A stretch of 64,000 bases of DNA from Chitinophaga pinensis DSM 2588 (GTDB taxonomy: Bacteria; Bacteroidota; Bacteroidia; Chitinophagales; Chitinophagaceae): assembly GCF_000024005.1 (NCBI RefSeq), contig NC_013132.1, positions 2,660,001-2,724,000 of the forward strand, written 5' to 3'. Positions within the stretch are counted from its first letter, which is position 1. Each line of letters starts with the position of its first letter. Below, piece after piece: positions 56,004 to 64,000 of the stretch. Below the pieces are notes generated by a model. It made no database searches and was not told the origin of the DNA. It saw nothing but the letters and a program-made list of their open reading frames with translations. The position numbers were made by a program, and so were the translations under genes.

Positions 56004-57788
56004 ATGAAACGTATTTTTCTTACCATAGCAATGTTTTCAGCAGTAGCCATCAGCAAGGCACAGGTAGCCTACAACTACCTGAGAGCTGCTGACTATTACT
56101 ACAAGAATGCAGAATATAGTTCTGCTGCACCTTATTATGAAAAATACCTGGCAGGCGCCAGGAAGATTGTAAGCGACGCAGCATACAGACCTTATAATAC
56201 ACAAGCCTCTGCAAAGAAGTCGCTGGCAACGGTGAGCAGTGAACAGCAGGCTATTTACAAACTGGCAGAAAGCTACCGCCTCCTGCACGATTACAGCAAG
56301 GCTGTACCCTGGTATGCAGAAGCCACTGAGTTTGATAAAACAGCTTTTCCGTTGGCAGGTTATCACTATGCGGTCGCACTCCGTGCCCTGGGAAGACATG
56401 AGCTGGCAGAGAAAGCATTTACTGATTTCCTGACTTATTATACTGTAGAAGATAATTACCGCGCTACCGCACAGCGTGAATTGCAGAATCTGCGTTTTGT
56501 AATCGCTGAAATGGCTAAACCTGATCTGAACCTGTATAAGGTAGAGAAGGCGCCTACAGTGATCAATCCTGTAGGAGCCAACTACGCGCCGGTATGGTAT
56601 AAAGAAAATGTACTGGTATTCACTTCTACCAGACCAGATAAGGATGTAAAAGGACATGCCTTCGTAAACCGTCTGTATAGCGCGGATTATACAACAGGAC
56701 AGCCTGATACTGTCCGCCATCTGGACATCCCACAACCTAAAGATGTGGACCAGGGTGTGATGGCCCTGACGCCTGATGGGAATACATTATTCCTGACCCG
56801 CTGGACAGTAAAGCAGGGTAAGAAAAGTGCGGCTATTTACAGCAGCAAGAAAACAGGCGATACCTGGACTGAGCCTGTTATACTTGATACTGTGCTTAAC
56901 GTGCCCGGGTTCAGCGCACAGCAGCCTTTTGTAACTCCTGATGGCAAGCGCCTGATCTATGCGAGTGACAGACCCGGCGGCGCGGGCGCATTTGATCTCT
57001 GGGAAGCAGAGCTGAATGGAGAAGGCACGCCTTTCTTTACAAAGAACCTGGGACCAGTTGTGAACACCCCATGGAATGAAGAAGCGCCCTATTACCATGC
57101 AGCTTCCGGTTTACTGGTATTCTCTACTGATGGTCGTGTGGGTATGGGTGGATTTGATTTCTTCTATTCAAAAGATTCAGCAGGTGCATGGTCCGCACCA
57201 GTGAATTTTGGTTATCCGGTGAATTCTGTCAAGGATGATATGTACTTCACCAGTAAGGGCAGTAAAGAAAATATTCTGGAATCGGTATGGCTGTCTTCTG
57301 ACAGAGATGCTGCCTGCTGCCTGGAACTGTTTTCACTGAAGAAGGTAGTACCACCGCCGCCGCCACCTCCACCAGCACCAAAGCCCGAACCACAGATTAT
57401 TGCACTGGAGCCGCCAACAACCGATGGACCTATTGTGCTTGAAAATGTGTACTACGACTTCAACGAGTCTTATCTGCAACCTGCTTCTTTCCCTTCACTG
57501 GACAGACTGGTAGCAATGCTGAAGAAGTATCCTAAGATCGTGATCGAGCTGAGTGCGCATACGGATAGTAAAGGTTCAAATGACCTGAACGAAAAATTAT
57601 CTGATGCACGTGCGAAGAGCTGTGTAGACTACCTGGTAAGTCAGGGTATTGAAAGTACCCGTCTGCAGGCAAAAGGATACGCTGCTTCCCATCCGGTAGC
57701 ACCAAACACCAATAAGGATGGTTCTGATAATCCTGAAGGCCGTGCGCGTAACCGTAGAACGGAATTCAAGATTCTCAGCCGCGAATAA
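56004..57788 (+). CDS. OmpA-family protein with TPR and PD40 repeats (PorE-like layout)
   Basis: 594 residues. Signal peptide (FLTIAMFSAVAISKAQ); TPR-like helices (about 20-165; YKLAESYRLLHDYSKAVPWY); PD40 propeller repeats (about 190-430; MALTPDGNTLFLTRW, LIYASDRPGGAGAFDLWEAE); a short polyproline hinge (VPPPPPPPPAP near 448); and an OmpA C domain (about 475-594; HTDSKGSNDLNEKLSDARA) with the peptidoglycan-binding Asp and Arg. It probably anchors the adhesin export complex to the cell wall. It has the same architecture as the 778-residue protein at 18445 but a much shorter linker. Gaps to its neighbours are 38 and 32 bp. Confidence 0.92.
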   Translation: MKRIFLTIAMFSAVAISKAQVAYNYLRAADYYYKNAEYSSAAPYYEKYLAGARKIVSDAAYRPYNTQASAKKSLATVSSEQQAIYKLAESYRLLHDYSKAVPWYAEATEFDKTAFPLAGYHYAVALRALGRHELAEKAFTDFLTYYTVEDNYRATAQRELQNLRFVIAEMAKPDLNLYKVEKAPTVINPVGANYAPVWYKENVLVFTSTRPDKDVKGHAFVNRLYSADYTTGQPDTVRHLDIPQPKDVDQGVMALTPDGNTLFLTRWTVKQGKKSAAIYSSKKTGDTWTEPVILDTVLNVPGFSAQQPFVTPDGKRLIYASDRPGGAGAFDLWEAELNGEGTPFFTKNLGPVVNTPWNEEAPYYHAASGLLVFSTDGRVGMGGFDFFYSKDSAGAWSAPVNFGYPVNSVKDDMYFTSKGSKENILESVWLSSDRDAACCLELFSLKKVVPPPPPPPPAPKPEPQIIALEPPTTDGPIVLENVYYDFNESYLQPASFPSLDRLVAMLKKYPKIVIELSAHTDSKGSNDLNEKLSDARAKSCVDYLVSQGIESTRLQAKGYAASHPVAPNTNKDGSDNPEGRARNRRTEFKILSRE

Positions 57789-57820
57789 GCCTATGCACAC
57801 CACTAAAAAACAAAAAGCTT

Positions 57821-58852
57821 ATGAAAAGAAAACCATTGTTGCTGCTGTTGCTGGTAGTCTTATCGCAGGGCTTACATGCACAACAACAGCCGCACTATAC
57901 ACAGTATATCCTGAATCCTTTCATTATCAACCCCGCAGTGGCTGGTATTGAAAACTACTGGGATGTAAAGGCAAGTCACCGTCATCAGTGGACAGGACTG
58001 AACGGAGCGCCGGTGACGACTTACCTGACAGTGCATGGTCCGCTTCGCAAAAGCGATTACCCTGTGGCCAGTGTAACCGGTTTAACCCCTCCGGGAGATA
58101 ATCCCAGGGGGCGGGCGTACTGGCAGGAGTACACCACTCCGCCGGCACATGCGGGTGTAGGCATGACCATCTTAAATGATAAGACAGGCCCGTTGAACAG
58201 GTTCTCCATCAGTGCAACATATGCACATCATATTCCACTGTCAACAAGACTTAGCGTTAGCGGAGGTATCTCTGTAGGTATGCAGTCTGTATCTGTAGAT
58301 GCAGCTAAGTTACAGTTCCAGCAACCAGGCGACCCGGTAGTAGCATCGAGTGCACTGCTGAATAAATGGAGACCTGAAGTGAATGCAGGACTATTGTTGT
58401 ACGGCCCGGATTTTTATTTAGGTGCGGCCGCCCAGAATATCGTTCCCCAGGAGGTTGCTTATGATAATGGTAAAGTAGTGGGCGATTCTCTTTACAGAGG
58501 GAAGCTGGTGCCGCACCTGTTTTTCTCAGGTGGTTACAGATTATGGCTGAGCGAAGATTTTACCATGCTGCCATCTGTGATGGTCAGACTGGTAACCGCA
58601 GCGCCGGTAAGCTATGATGTAAACGCAAAATTCATGTATCGTGACCGCATGTGGGTAGGAACTTCTTATCGTGTGAAAGATGGTTTTGCTGCTATGGTGG
58701 GCGTGAATATCAGTTCCACTATTAATATCGGCTATGCCTACGATTACACAACCTCTTCCCTGAATGCAGTCAGCAAGGGCACACATGAGATACTGATCGG
58801 TTTCCTGATTGGTAACCGCTACGGCGACCTGTGTCCCCGGAATAATTTCTGA
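57821..58852 (+). CDS. PorP/SprF-family T9SS outer-membrane protein, second copy of the cassette
   Basis: 343 residues, signal peptide (LLLLLLVVLSQGLHAQ) and family opening PHYTQYILNPFIINPAVAG. A loop rich in Pro, Gly and Thr (about residues 90-110; LTPPGDNPRG) is longer than in the other copies. The C-terminal strands NIGYAYDYTTSSL and HEILIGFLIG are typical. Two different PorP/SprF genes beside two CHU_C adhesin genes suggest one partner per adhesin, which is inference. Confidence 0.92.
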   Translation: MKRKPLLLLLLVVLSQGLHAQQQPHYTQYILNPFIINPAVAGIENYWDVKASHRHQWTGLNGAPVTTYLTVHGPLRKSDYPVASVTGLTPPGDNPRGRAYWQEYTTPPAHAGVGMTILNDKTGPLNRFSISATYAHHIPLSTRLSVSGGISVGMQSVSVDAAKLQFQQPGDPVVASSALLNKWRPEVNAGLLLYGPDFYLGAAAQNIVPQEVAYDNGKVVGDSLYRGKLVPHLFFSGGYRLWLSEDFTMLPSVMVRLVTAAPVSYDVNAKFMYRDRMWVGTSYRVKDGFAAMVGVNISSTINIGYAYDYTTSSLNAVSKGTHEILIGFLIGNRYGDLCPRNNF

Positions 58853-58923
58853 TCAACGGATGGAATAAACAAGCTAATAATTTATTAAACCAAACATCTT
58901 AATTAAAACACAAACAATTACTT

Positions 58924-59484
58924 ATGAAACGAATTTCCAGTTTTTTCTTTGTCGCAGTTATGTTCTCTTTAATGGTAGGTATGGCTTCCTGCGGAAAGGA
59001 TGGTGATGTAGGACCTGCAGGACCAGCCGGTGAAAATGGATCTAAAGGCGACAAGGGAGATAAGGGAGACAAAGGTGACGCAGGTTCTGCGAATATTATC
59101 TACTCCGAATGGCTTGAAACACAATTCGCACTGGATACTGCCAGCGGTGAATACGAATGGGGTGTTGAAGTACCTGAAATTACCAGTGAAGTACTCAACA
59201 CAGGACTGGTGAAAATCTATTTTAATCTGTACCTGGCTACAGATCCATTAATATCATCTGTGCCTTACGTAGAGGGAAGTCTGTATATCAGAGATTTACT
59301 GACTGAAGGTGGATTGATACTGTTGAGCAACGCCAATGTAAGTACACAGACGAACTCCTCTGGTCAGAAGAGATTCCTGGTAAGATATGTGATTATTCCA
59401 GGTGCTGCCGCAGGACGTGTGTCCAAAGGTATCAACTGGGATAACTATGCTGAAGTAAAAGCTTACTTCGGTCTGAAGAACTAG
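58924..59484 (+). CDS. Collagen-like-repeat lipoprotein
   Basis: 186 residues. The lipoprotein signal is FSLMVGMASC. Directly after the lipidated Cys come ten uninterrupted Gly-x-y triplets (GKDGDVGPAGPAG, then GSKGDKGDKGDKGDAG), able to form a short collagen-type triple helix. A globular C-terminal domain of about 125 residues follows, of no family I recognise. A trimeric stalk lifting a head domain off the membrane is the likely form. It is the last gene of the adhesin run, 71 bp after PorP/SprF and 40 bp before a terminator, which suggests a surface-structure role. Confidence 0.85.
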   Translation: MKRISSFFFVAVMFSLMVGMASCGKDGDVGPAGPAGENGSKGDKGDKGDKGDAGSANIIYSEWLETQFALDTASGEYEWGVEVPEITSEVLNTGLVKIYFNLYLATDPLISSVPYVEGSLYIRDLLTEGGLILLSNANVSTQTNSSGQKRFLVRYVIIPGAAAGRVSKGINWDNYAEVKAYFGLKN

Positions 59485-59523
59485 TTTACTAATGACCATC
59501 TCCATCAAAACCACATGTAAGAT

Positions 59524-59553
59524 GGCTGCTTTATCCAGGGCGGCCGGTTTTTT
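59524..59553 (+). terminator. Terminator ending the importer-adhesin run
   Basis: GGCTGC (59524-59529) pairs with GCGGCC (59540-59545; one G-U pair) around a 10-nt loop and is followed by GGTTTTTT. Confidence 0.65.
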
Positions 59554-59592
59554 AAACATCTTTTTTGCCCGGTATTTTAAAAAATTAATGAC

Positions 59593-60174
59593 ATGAACAG
59601 CTATTGTGACCTGACAGATGAAGAACTCATAAGATTGTACAGATCCGGCGACGACCGTGCATTTACGGCACTCGTGCACAGACATAAGAACAGGATCTTT
59701 ACAACCATCATGCTGTTGGTAAAAGACAGATGTCTGGCGGAAGATATATTCCAGGATGTGTTCATAAAGATCATCAATGCCTTCAATGAAGGTCATTACC
59801 TTGACAACAGCCGCTTTATAGCCTGGGCCGTCAGGATTGCCCATAATTGTTGTATCAGCCATTTTCGTAAAAAGACAGCCGCTTTTGCCATTATCTACAG
59901 AGATGAAATTTCCAATCAGATATACCACCAGGTTGAAAGTCAGGAACAACGTATTATCACCAGAGAAACGCACGCCTCTGTACAGATGCTCATAGATCGT
60001 TTGCCGGAAGCGCAGCGGGAAGCGCTTATTTTAAGATATTATGCCGACCTCTCCTTCAAAGAGATCGCCCAGATCGTTAATGTAGGTATTAATACCGCAT
60101 TAGGAAGGGTGCGGTATGCCGTCATGAATATGCGTAAAATGATGGAAAGAGAAACAAGCCCTGAAGTCGTATAA
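59593..60174 (+). CDS. ECF-type RNA polymerase sigma factor
   Basis: 193 residues. Region 2 is seen as LIRLYRSGDDRAFTALVHRH and CLAEDIFQDVFIKI, and region 4 as LPEAQREALILRYYADLSFK and EIAQIVNVGINTALGRVRYA. It lacks the hydrophobic tail of the FecI-like factor at 32276 and has no FecR or other anti-sigma gene beside it, so its signal is unknown. It is isolated by terminators on both sides. A link to the adhesin genes upstream or the barrel receptor gene downstream is possible but not shown. Confidence 0.92.
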   Translation: MNSYCDLTDEELIRLYRSGDDRAFTALVHRHKNRIFTTIMLLVKDRCLAEDIFQDVFIKIINAFNEGHYLDNSRFIAWAVRIAHNCCISHFRKKTAAFAIIYRDEISNQIYHQVESQEQRIITRETHASVQMLIDRLPEAQREALILRYYADLSFKEIAQIVNVGINTALGRVRYAVMNMRKMMERETSPEVV

Positions 60175-60196
60175 AAGCTCCGATAAGGAGCTTTTT
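60173..60196 (+). terminator. Rho-independent terminator after the ECF sigma factor
   Basis: AAAAGCTCC (60173-60181) pairs with GGAGCTTTTT (60187-60196) around GATAA; it overlaps the stop codon. Confidence 0.88.
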
Positions 60197-60443
60197 ACAG
60201 CTTTTATCCCCATACCGCAATCAGTGTGCAGTAGGACCTTTTTTTTAATGGCTATCTCCCTAAAAAAGCCTAAATTCATCGGGTAAACAGCAGCAAGCTG
60301 CGAGGATACTTTTGCCACTTTACAGGATACCCGGAATCATGATTGTTTGTTATTAGCCGTATAGTCAAGTTAACCAGTTTACCCGTTAGCCCGTAATCAG
60401 CAGTATCCATTCAACAGGTCTGAAATGAATTCCATATTTTCTT

Positions 60444-63062
60444 ATGAAGAGGATCTTCCTGCTCATTTGTTTTTTTTGCTGCCTGCAGGCATTGTCGGCG
60501 CAAACAACATATAACGTGTCAGGTACCATCAGAGACACAACCGGCCAGGAAATGATCGGGGCTAACGTGTGGCTGATGGCCGGACGTGACACGATGCATA
60601 CTATCAGTAACGAAACCGGCAGATTCTCTTTTCAACAGGTACGTCAGCCTATATTTACCATCCGTGTCAGTGTACTGGGATATGAGACCTGGTACCGGGA
60701 ATTTTCTTTTCAGGAAGCCGGTGCACAGATCGACCTGCCATTGATTAAACTTACCATGAAGACTAGTGACCTGAAAGAAGTCGTGGTAAAAGGAAAACTC
60801 TCTCCCGTCATCATCAAGGAAGATACCGTCGAATATCGGGCAGACCAGTACCGGCTGCGGCAAAATGCAGTAGCGGAAGACCTGTTGAAGCGATTGCCGG
60901 GTATGCAGGTGGATATGGAGGGGAACGTACAGGCCATGGGTAAGAAAATTACCAAAGTCAGGATCAACGGGAAGGATTTTATGATAGATGATATTAAAAC
61001 CCTGACCCGCTTACTCCCGGTTGATCTCATCGATAAGATACAGCTGATAGACGACTATGGAGATCTGGCCAGGGCTACCGGCAGGAAAGTCGGGGAACCG
61101 GAGAAGATATTGAACATACAGACCAAAGCAGATCTGGAAAAGGTATATCAGGCACAGGCGCTGGCGGGAACAGGCAATGATGGCCGGTATAATGCTGCCG
61201 TACTGGCTAACTTTTTCAGTGAAAAGCAACAACTATCTATCAACGGTAATACCAATAACACAACGGCGCAGGTAGGAAATACAGTTACTTCTACCGGTAA
61301 CATCAATTACCGGGGTAATTATTCGAAAGCGTTTTCCATGAACGTGGGGGTGATAGGAGGACGTACCACCAGCGAAATGGAATCCCTGAGTACCGTCAAA
61401 ACGGTCACTACTGAGGGTACATTATCCAGCGTCAACAGTAGCAATAATAACAGCCGGAATGATAATTACAACATCAATGTCGGTACCGAATACAAGCCGA
61501 AAGAAGGCGATATGCTGAATTTTAACTTCAATGTAGCAGGCAATAAGAGTTTAAATAACAGTTTAACCAGCGCCATACAAAGTGGATTACAGCGAAAAGA
61601 TCAGATCACCTCCAGTAGCAATACGAATAATACGCCTGTCTACCTGTTAGGTCTATTTGGTACACATCGCTTTTCCGGATTGGGAAGGATACTCTCACTA
61701 GGAATGTATGCCAATTCCACAAGCAATAATAATCTGCAGGATGGTATCGACAGTCTGCGTTATTATAATCCCGATAGTACAGTGGCCAAAGATTCCGTAT
61801 TGCATCAGCTGCTGGATAAGCAGAATAAGAACTTTACTGCTAACGGACAATTGTCTTATGTAGAACCCCTGGATTCTGTGAATAGTCTTGAGTTCCGTTA
61901 TTCCCTGAACTATAGCCGTACGGAGAATACACAGGACACCCGGTGGATCAATGCAGACGGAAAAATCAACCGGATAGACTCACTCAGCAATAGCTATATC
62001 TATACACAAACACAACATCAGATAGAACTGAACTACCGGCGGGCCAGGAATAAATGGGATATGACCTTCGGTATGCGGTTGCTGCCTTCGAGTCTGAACA
62101 GCAGTATGGCGGGGGGAATAAACAGGGCCGTAGTGAAAAGTAACAAGTTGGTGCCCGTGTTCCGCATACAGTACAGATTACCTAAGCAGGCCATGGTTAG
62201 TTTATCATATGCAGGTAATGTGATATTTCCGAACTATCAGCAACTACAGCCGGTGCCTGATCTGACTAATGCACAGTTTCCTATTATAGGTAATCCGGAT
62301 CTGCGACCCGCATTTGCACATTCCCTGTTTTTCAACTATCGGACGGCCGGTCTGAATACCTTGTTTGTACACATGTCCGCCAATTATACACAGGATAAGG
62401 TGGTGACAAATGTCTCACTTGTCAAGGATAGCTTTAATACGGTTAAGCAGGAGACCCGTTTTCTGAATACTGATGGCGATTATAACTTCCGCTTTATTTA
62501 TGGCTGGTCTTACCGGATTGATGATGGTAAATATAACTTGTTTGTAGACGGAAACAGTTCGTACAACAATAATATCCTCTATATGGATAACGTGCGCAAG
62601 ACAGGACAAAACCTGATGATCAATCAGTCATTCCGGGCAAATATGCTGCGGGAATGGATGGAATTGACGGGAGGTGTTGCCTATACTTACAACCGTAACG
62701 TCTATGTATTGCAGGAGAACAATATTACGAATATCAGTACCTGGAATTTTAACCTTAATGGTAAAGTCTATTTCCTGAAAACTTTCAGTATAGCAGGCGA
62801 TCTTACCAAACAGTTGAATAGCGGGTACAGCGGGGCGCTTACGGCGAATCCGATGATGGTTAACGGAACAATTGAAAAGCTGTTTTTCAAACGGAAGTTA
62901 ACCTGCCGTTTGCAGGGTTTTAATTTGCTGGACGAGACTTCCAGGTTGTCCCAGACGATCAGCGGAAATACGGTCGTTGAGAACCAGAACAGGTTACTGG
63001 GAAGATACTTTATGTTCTCTTTACAGTGTGATCTGCGATTGTTTAAGGGCGCAAAAAAATAA
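60444..63062 (+). CDS. TonB-receptor-like outer-membrane beta-barrel protein with carboxypeptidase-regulatory domain
   Basis: 872 residues. Signal peptide (LLICFFCCLQALSAQ), then a carboxypeptidase-regulatory-like sandwich (about 23-105; VSGTIRDTTGQEMIGANVWL), a plug-like domain (about 110-230; AEDLLKRLPGMQVDMEGNVQ) and a long outer-membrane barrel (OMP_b-brl_3 type), rich in Asn/Ser turns. There is no SusD partner and no STN domain. Such proteins are common in Bacteroidota and mostly of unknown cargo. It stands alone between a terminator 248 bp upstream and the bidirectional terminator downstream. Confidence 0.9.
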   Translation: MKRIFLLICFFCCLQALSAQTTYNVSGTIRDTTGQEMIGANVWLMAGRDTMHTISNETGRFSFQQVRQPIFTIRVSVLGYETWYREFSFQEAGAQIDLPLIKLTMKTSDLKEVVVKGKLSPVIIKEDTVEYRADQYRLRQNAVAEDLLKRLPGMQVDMEGNVQAMGKKITKVRINGKDFMIDDIKTLTRLLPVDLIDKIQLIDDYGDLARATGRKVGEPEKILNIQTKADLEKVYQAQALAGTGNDGRYNAAVLANFFSEKQQLSINGNTNNTTAQVGNTVTSTGNINYRGNYSKAFSMNVGVIGGRTTSEMESLSTVKTVTTEGTLSSVNSSNNNSRNDNYNINVGTEYKPKEGDMLNFNFNVAGNKSLNNSLTSAIQSGLQRKDQITSSSNTNNTPVYLLGLFGTHRFSGLGRILSLGMYANSTSNNNLQDGIDSLRYYNPDSTVAKDSVLHQLLDKQNKNFTANGQLSYVEPLDSVNSLEFRYSLNYSRTENTQDTRWINADGKINRIDSLSNSYIYTQTQHQIELNYRRARNKWDMTFGMRLLPSSLNSSMAGGINRAVVKSNKLVPVFRIQYRLPKQAMVSLSYAGNVIFPNYQQLQPVPDLTNAQFPIIGNPDLRPAFAHSLFFNYRTAGLNTLFVHMSANYTQDKVVTNVSLVKDSFNTVKQETRFLNTDGDYNFRFIYGWSYRIDDGKYNLFVDGNSSYNNNILYMDNVRKTGQNLMINQSFRANMLREWMELTGGVAYTYNRNVYVLQENNITNISTWNFNLNGKVYFLKTFSIAGDLTKQLNSGYSGALTANPMMVNGTIEKLFFKRKLTCRLQGFNLLDETSRLSQTISGNTVVENQNRLLGRYFMFSLQCDLRLFKGAKK

Positions 63063-63090
63063 TGGATCCTTGTTATGAAAAGGCAAATAA

Positions 63091-63124
63091 AAAAGGCATG
63101 TAGTGGTAACGCTATATGCCTTTT
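63091..63124. terminator. Bidirectional terminator between convergent genes
   Basis: AAAAGGCATGTAG (63091-63103) pairs with CTATATGCCTTTT (63112-63124) around an 8-nt loop, with A-rich and T-rich flanks. It serves both the barrel receptor gene and the minus-strand aldolase gene. Confidence 0.85.
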
Positions 63125-63143
63125 CTTTATGTAATTCGTACTA

Positions 63144-64000
63144 TTAAGCAATATCAATATCCTTTGATAAATAAACGTCCTGTATGGTGTGCAGCAGTGA
63201 TACGCCTTCTTCAAACGGACGCTGGAATGCTTTTCTTCCTGAAATAAGTCCCATACCACCTGCACGTTTATTGATAACGGCTGTTTTAACGGCTTCTTTC
63301 AGATCTCCTGCGCCGGATGATGCGCCGCCTGAATTGATCAGTCCTATACGACCACTATAACAGTTCAATACCTGGTAGCGGCAAAGATCAATCGGGTGAT
63401 CAGTAGCCAGATCGGTGTACATTCTTTCGTCCAGTTTACCATAGCTGCTGTTACCCATATTAAGTGCCTTGTATCCGCCATTATTTTCAGGCAGTTTCTG
63501 TTTGATGATATCTGCCTGTATGGTTACCCCCAGGTGATTGGCCTGGCCGGTAAGATCTGCTGATATGTGATAGTCTTTCCCTCCGGTTTTGAAGGCGTCA
63601 TTCCGCAGATAACACCAGAGGATAGTCGCCATACCCAATGAATGTGCTTCTTCAAATGCAGCGGCTACTTCTGTAATCTGCCTCCGGGCGTCTGAAGAAC
63701 CGAAATAAATAGTAGCACCGACGGCAACAGCGCCCAGATTCCAGGCGTCTCTTACGGTACCAAACATAATCTGCTCATAGCTGTTGGGATAGGTGAGCAG
63801 TTCATTGTGATTGATCTTAACGATAAAAGGTATTTTATGCGCATACTTACGAGACATAAGTGCGAGTCCGCCGTAAGTAGTCGCCACACCGTTACATCCT
63901 CCCTCGATGGCTAGTCTGACGATGTTTTCCGGATCAAAATACATAGGATTGGCAGCAAATGAGGCGCCTCCGCTGTGTTCGATTCCCTGATCTATAGGTA
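63144..64000 (-). CDS. fbaB: Class I fructose-bisphosphate aldolase (FbaB/DhnA type), 5' end outside window
   Basis: Cleaves fructose 1,6-bisphosphate to dihydroxyacetone phosphate and glyceraldehyde 3-phosphate in glycolysis, by Schiff-base chemistry in the cytoplasm. The frame stays open from the internal ATG at 63944 to the window edge and reads [18 protein letters not shown], the family's N-terminal substrate loop, so the start lies beyond 64000. Other family segments are [48 protein letters not shown] and [12 protein letters not shown] near the C terminus. The visible 285 residues are most of a protein of usually about 300-350. Confidence 0.92.
   Translation of the reverse strand, partial: PIDQGIEHSGGASFAANPMYFDPENIVRLAIEGGCNGVATTYGGLALMSRKYAHKIPFIVKINHNELLTYPNSYEQIMFGTVRDAWNLGAVAVGATIYFGSSDARRQITEVAAAFEEAHSLGMATILWCYLRNDAFKTGGKDYHISADLTGQANHLGVTIQADIIKQKLPENNGGYKALNMGNSSYGKLDERMYTDLATDHPIDLCRYQVLNCYSGRIGLINSGGASSGAGDLKEAVKTAVINKRAGGMGLISGRKAFQRPFEEGVSLLHTIQDVYLSKDIDIA

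Noticed and set aside
59011..59090. Short regular repeats (ggagataaggga type) suggesting a CRISPR-like or tandem DNA repeat
   Set aside because: They encode the in-frame Gly-x-y triplets of the collagen-like lipoprotein; no spacers, no cas genes.
1..64000. Anti-phage, toxin-antitoxin, prophage or integrative element content
   Set aside because: The only helicase-nuclease is of the housekeeping RecB type. No integrase, transposase, toxin or known defence gene was recognised.

Overview
The window is chromosomal DNA from a Bacteroidota bacterium, most likely Chitinophagaceae and Chitinophaga-like. The reasons are several proteins with type IX secretion (T9SS) sorting domains of both type A and type B, three PorP/SprF genes, a SusC/SusD pair with its FecI-type sigma factor and FecR-type anti-sigma factor, a ketosynthase of the DarB/flexirubin type, and a dense set of secreted chitinases and glucanases. 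Species assignment is inference. No rRNA, tRNA, CRISPR array, transposase or phage gene was recognised.

Layout. 1-2403: C-terminal part of a RecB-like helicase-nuclease. 2386-5997 (minus): an unknown 301-aa protein, a ketosynthase III fused to a heme-oxygenase-like C-terminal domain, and a truncated glycosyltransferase. 6220-12849 (plus): a DUF5703-type glycosidase, a cytoplasmic GH13 alpha-amylase, an S10-type peptidase, a Crp/Fnr-like regulator and an AhpD-like protein. 12850-15662: mostly non-coding and rich in inverted repeats. It holds one response regulator whose phospho-acceptor Asp is replaced by Gly, and a nest of inverted repeats that includes two perfect DnaA boxes.

15663-20781: a compact surface cassette of a DUF11 adhesin with a type B sorting domain, a PorP/SprF protein and an OmpA/PD40 protein. 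21099-31988: a secreted hydrolase cluster with a double-GH18 chitinase, a GH18-like protein with a crystallin domain, GH18-CBM6, GH16-CBM6 and a metzincin with a crystallin domain. Its substrates, chitin, beta-1,3-glucan and protein, suggest attack on fungal walls.

32276-59484: FecI/FecR, then SusC, SusD, a HExxH lipoprotein and a DUF4302 lipoprotein. On the same strand, with gaps of no more than about 100 bp, follow a 2980-aa beta-helix adhesin, a ~1362-aa PKD adhesin, PorP/SprF, OmpA/PD40, a second PorP/SprF and a collagen-like lipoprotein, ending at a terminator. The likely logic is that the two type B adhesins are exported by T9SS with the PorP/SprF proteins as partners, anchored through the OmpA protein to peptidoglycan, and possibly co-expressed with the upstream nutrient importer. 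59593-63062: an ECF sigma factor and a TonB-receptor-like barrel. 63144-64000 (minus): a class I fructose-bisphosphate aldolase cut by the window edge.

The most interesting candidates are the 25-kb importer-plus-adhesin run, the overlapping hairpins around the start of its second adhesin, the DnaA-box inverted-repeat nest, the ketosynthase fusion and the receiver without an acceptor Asp.
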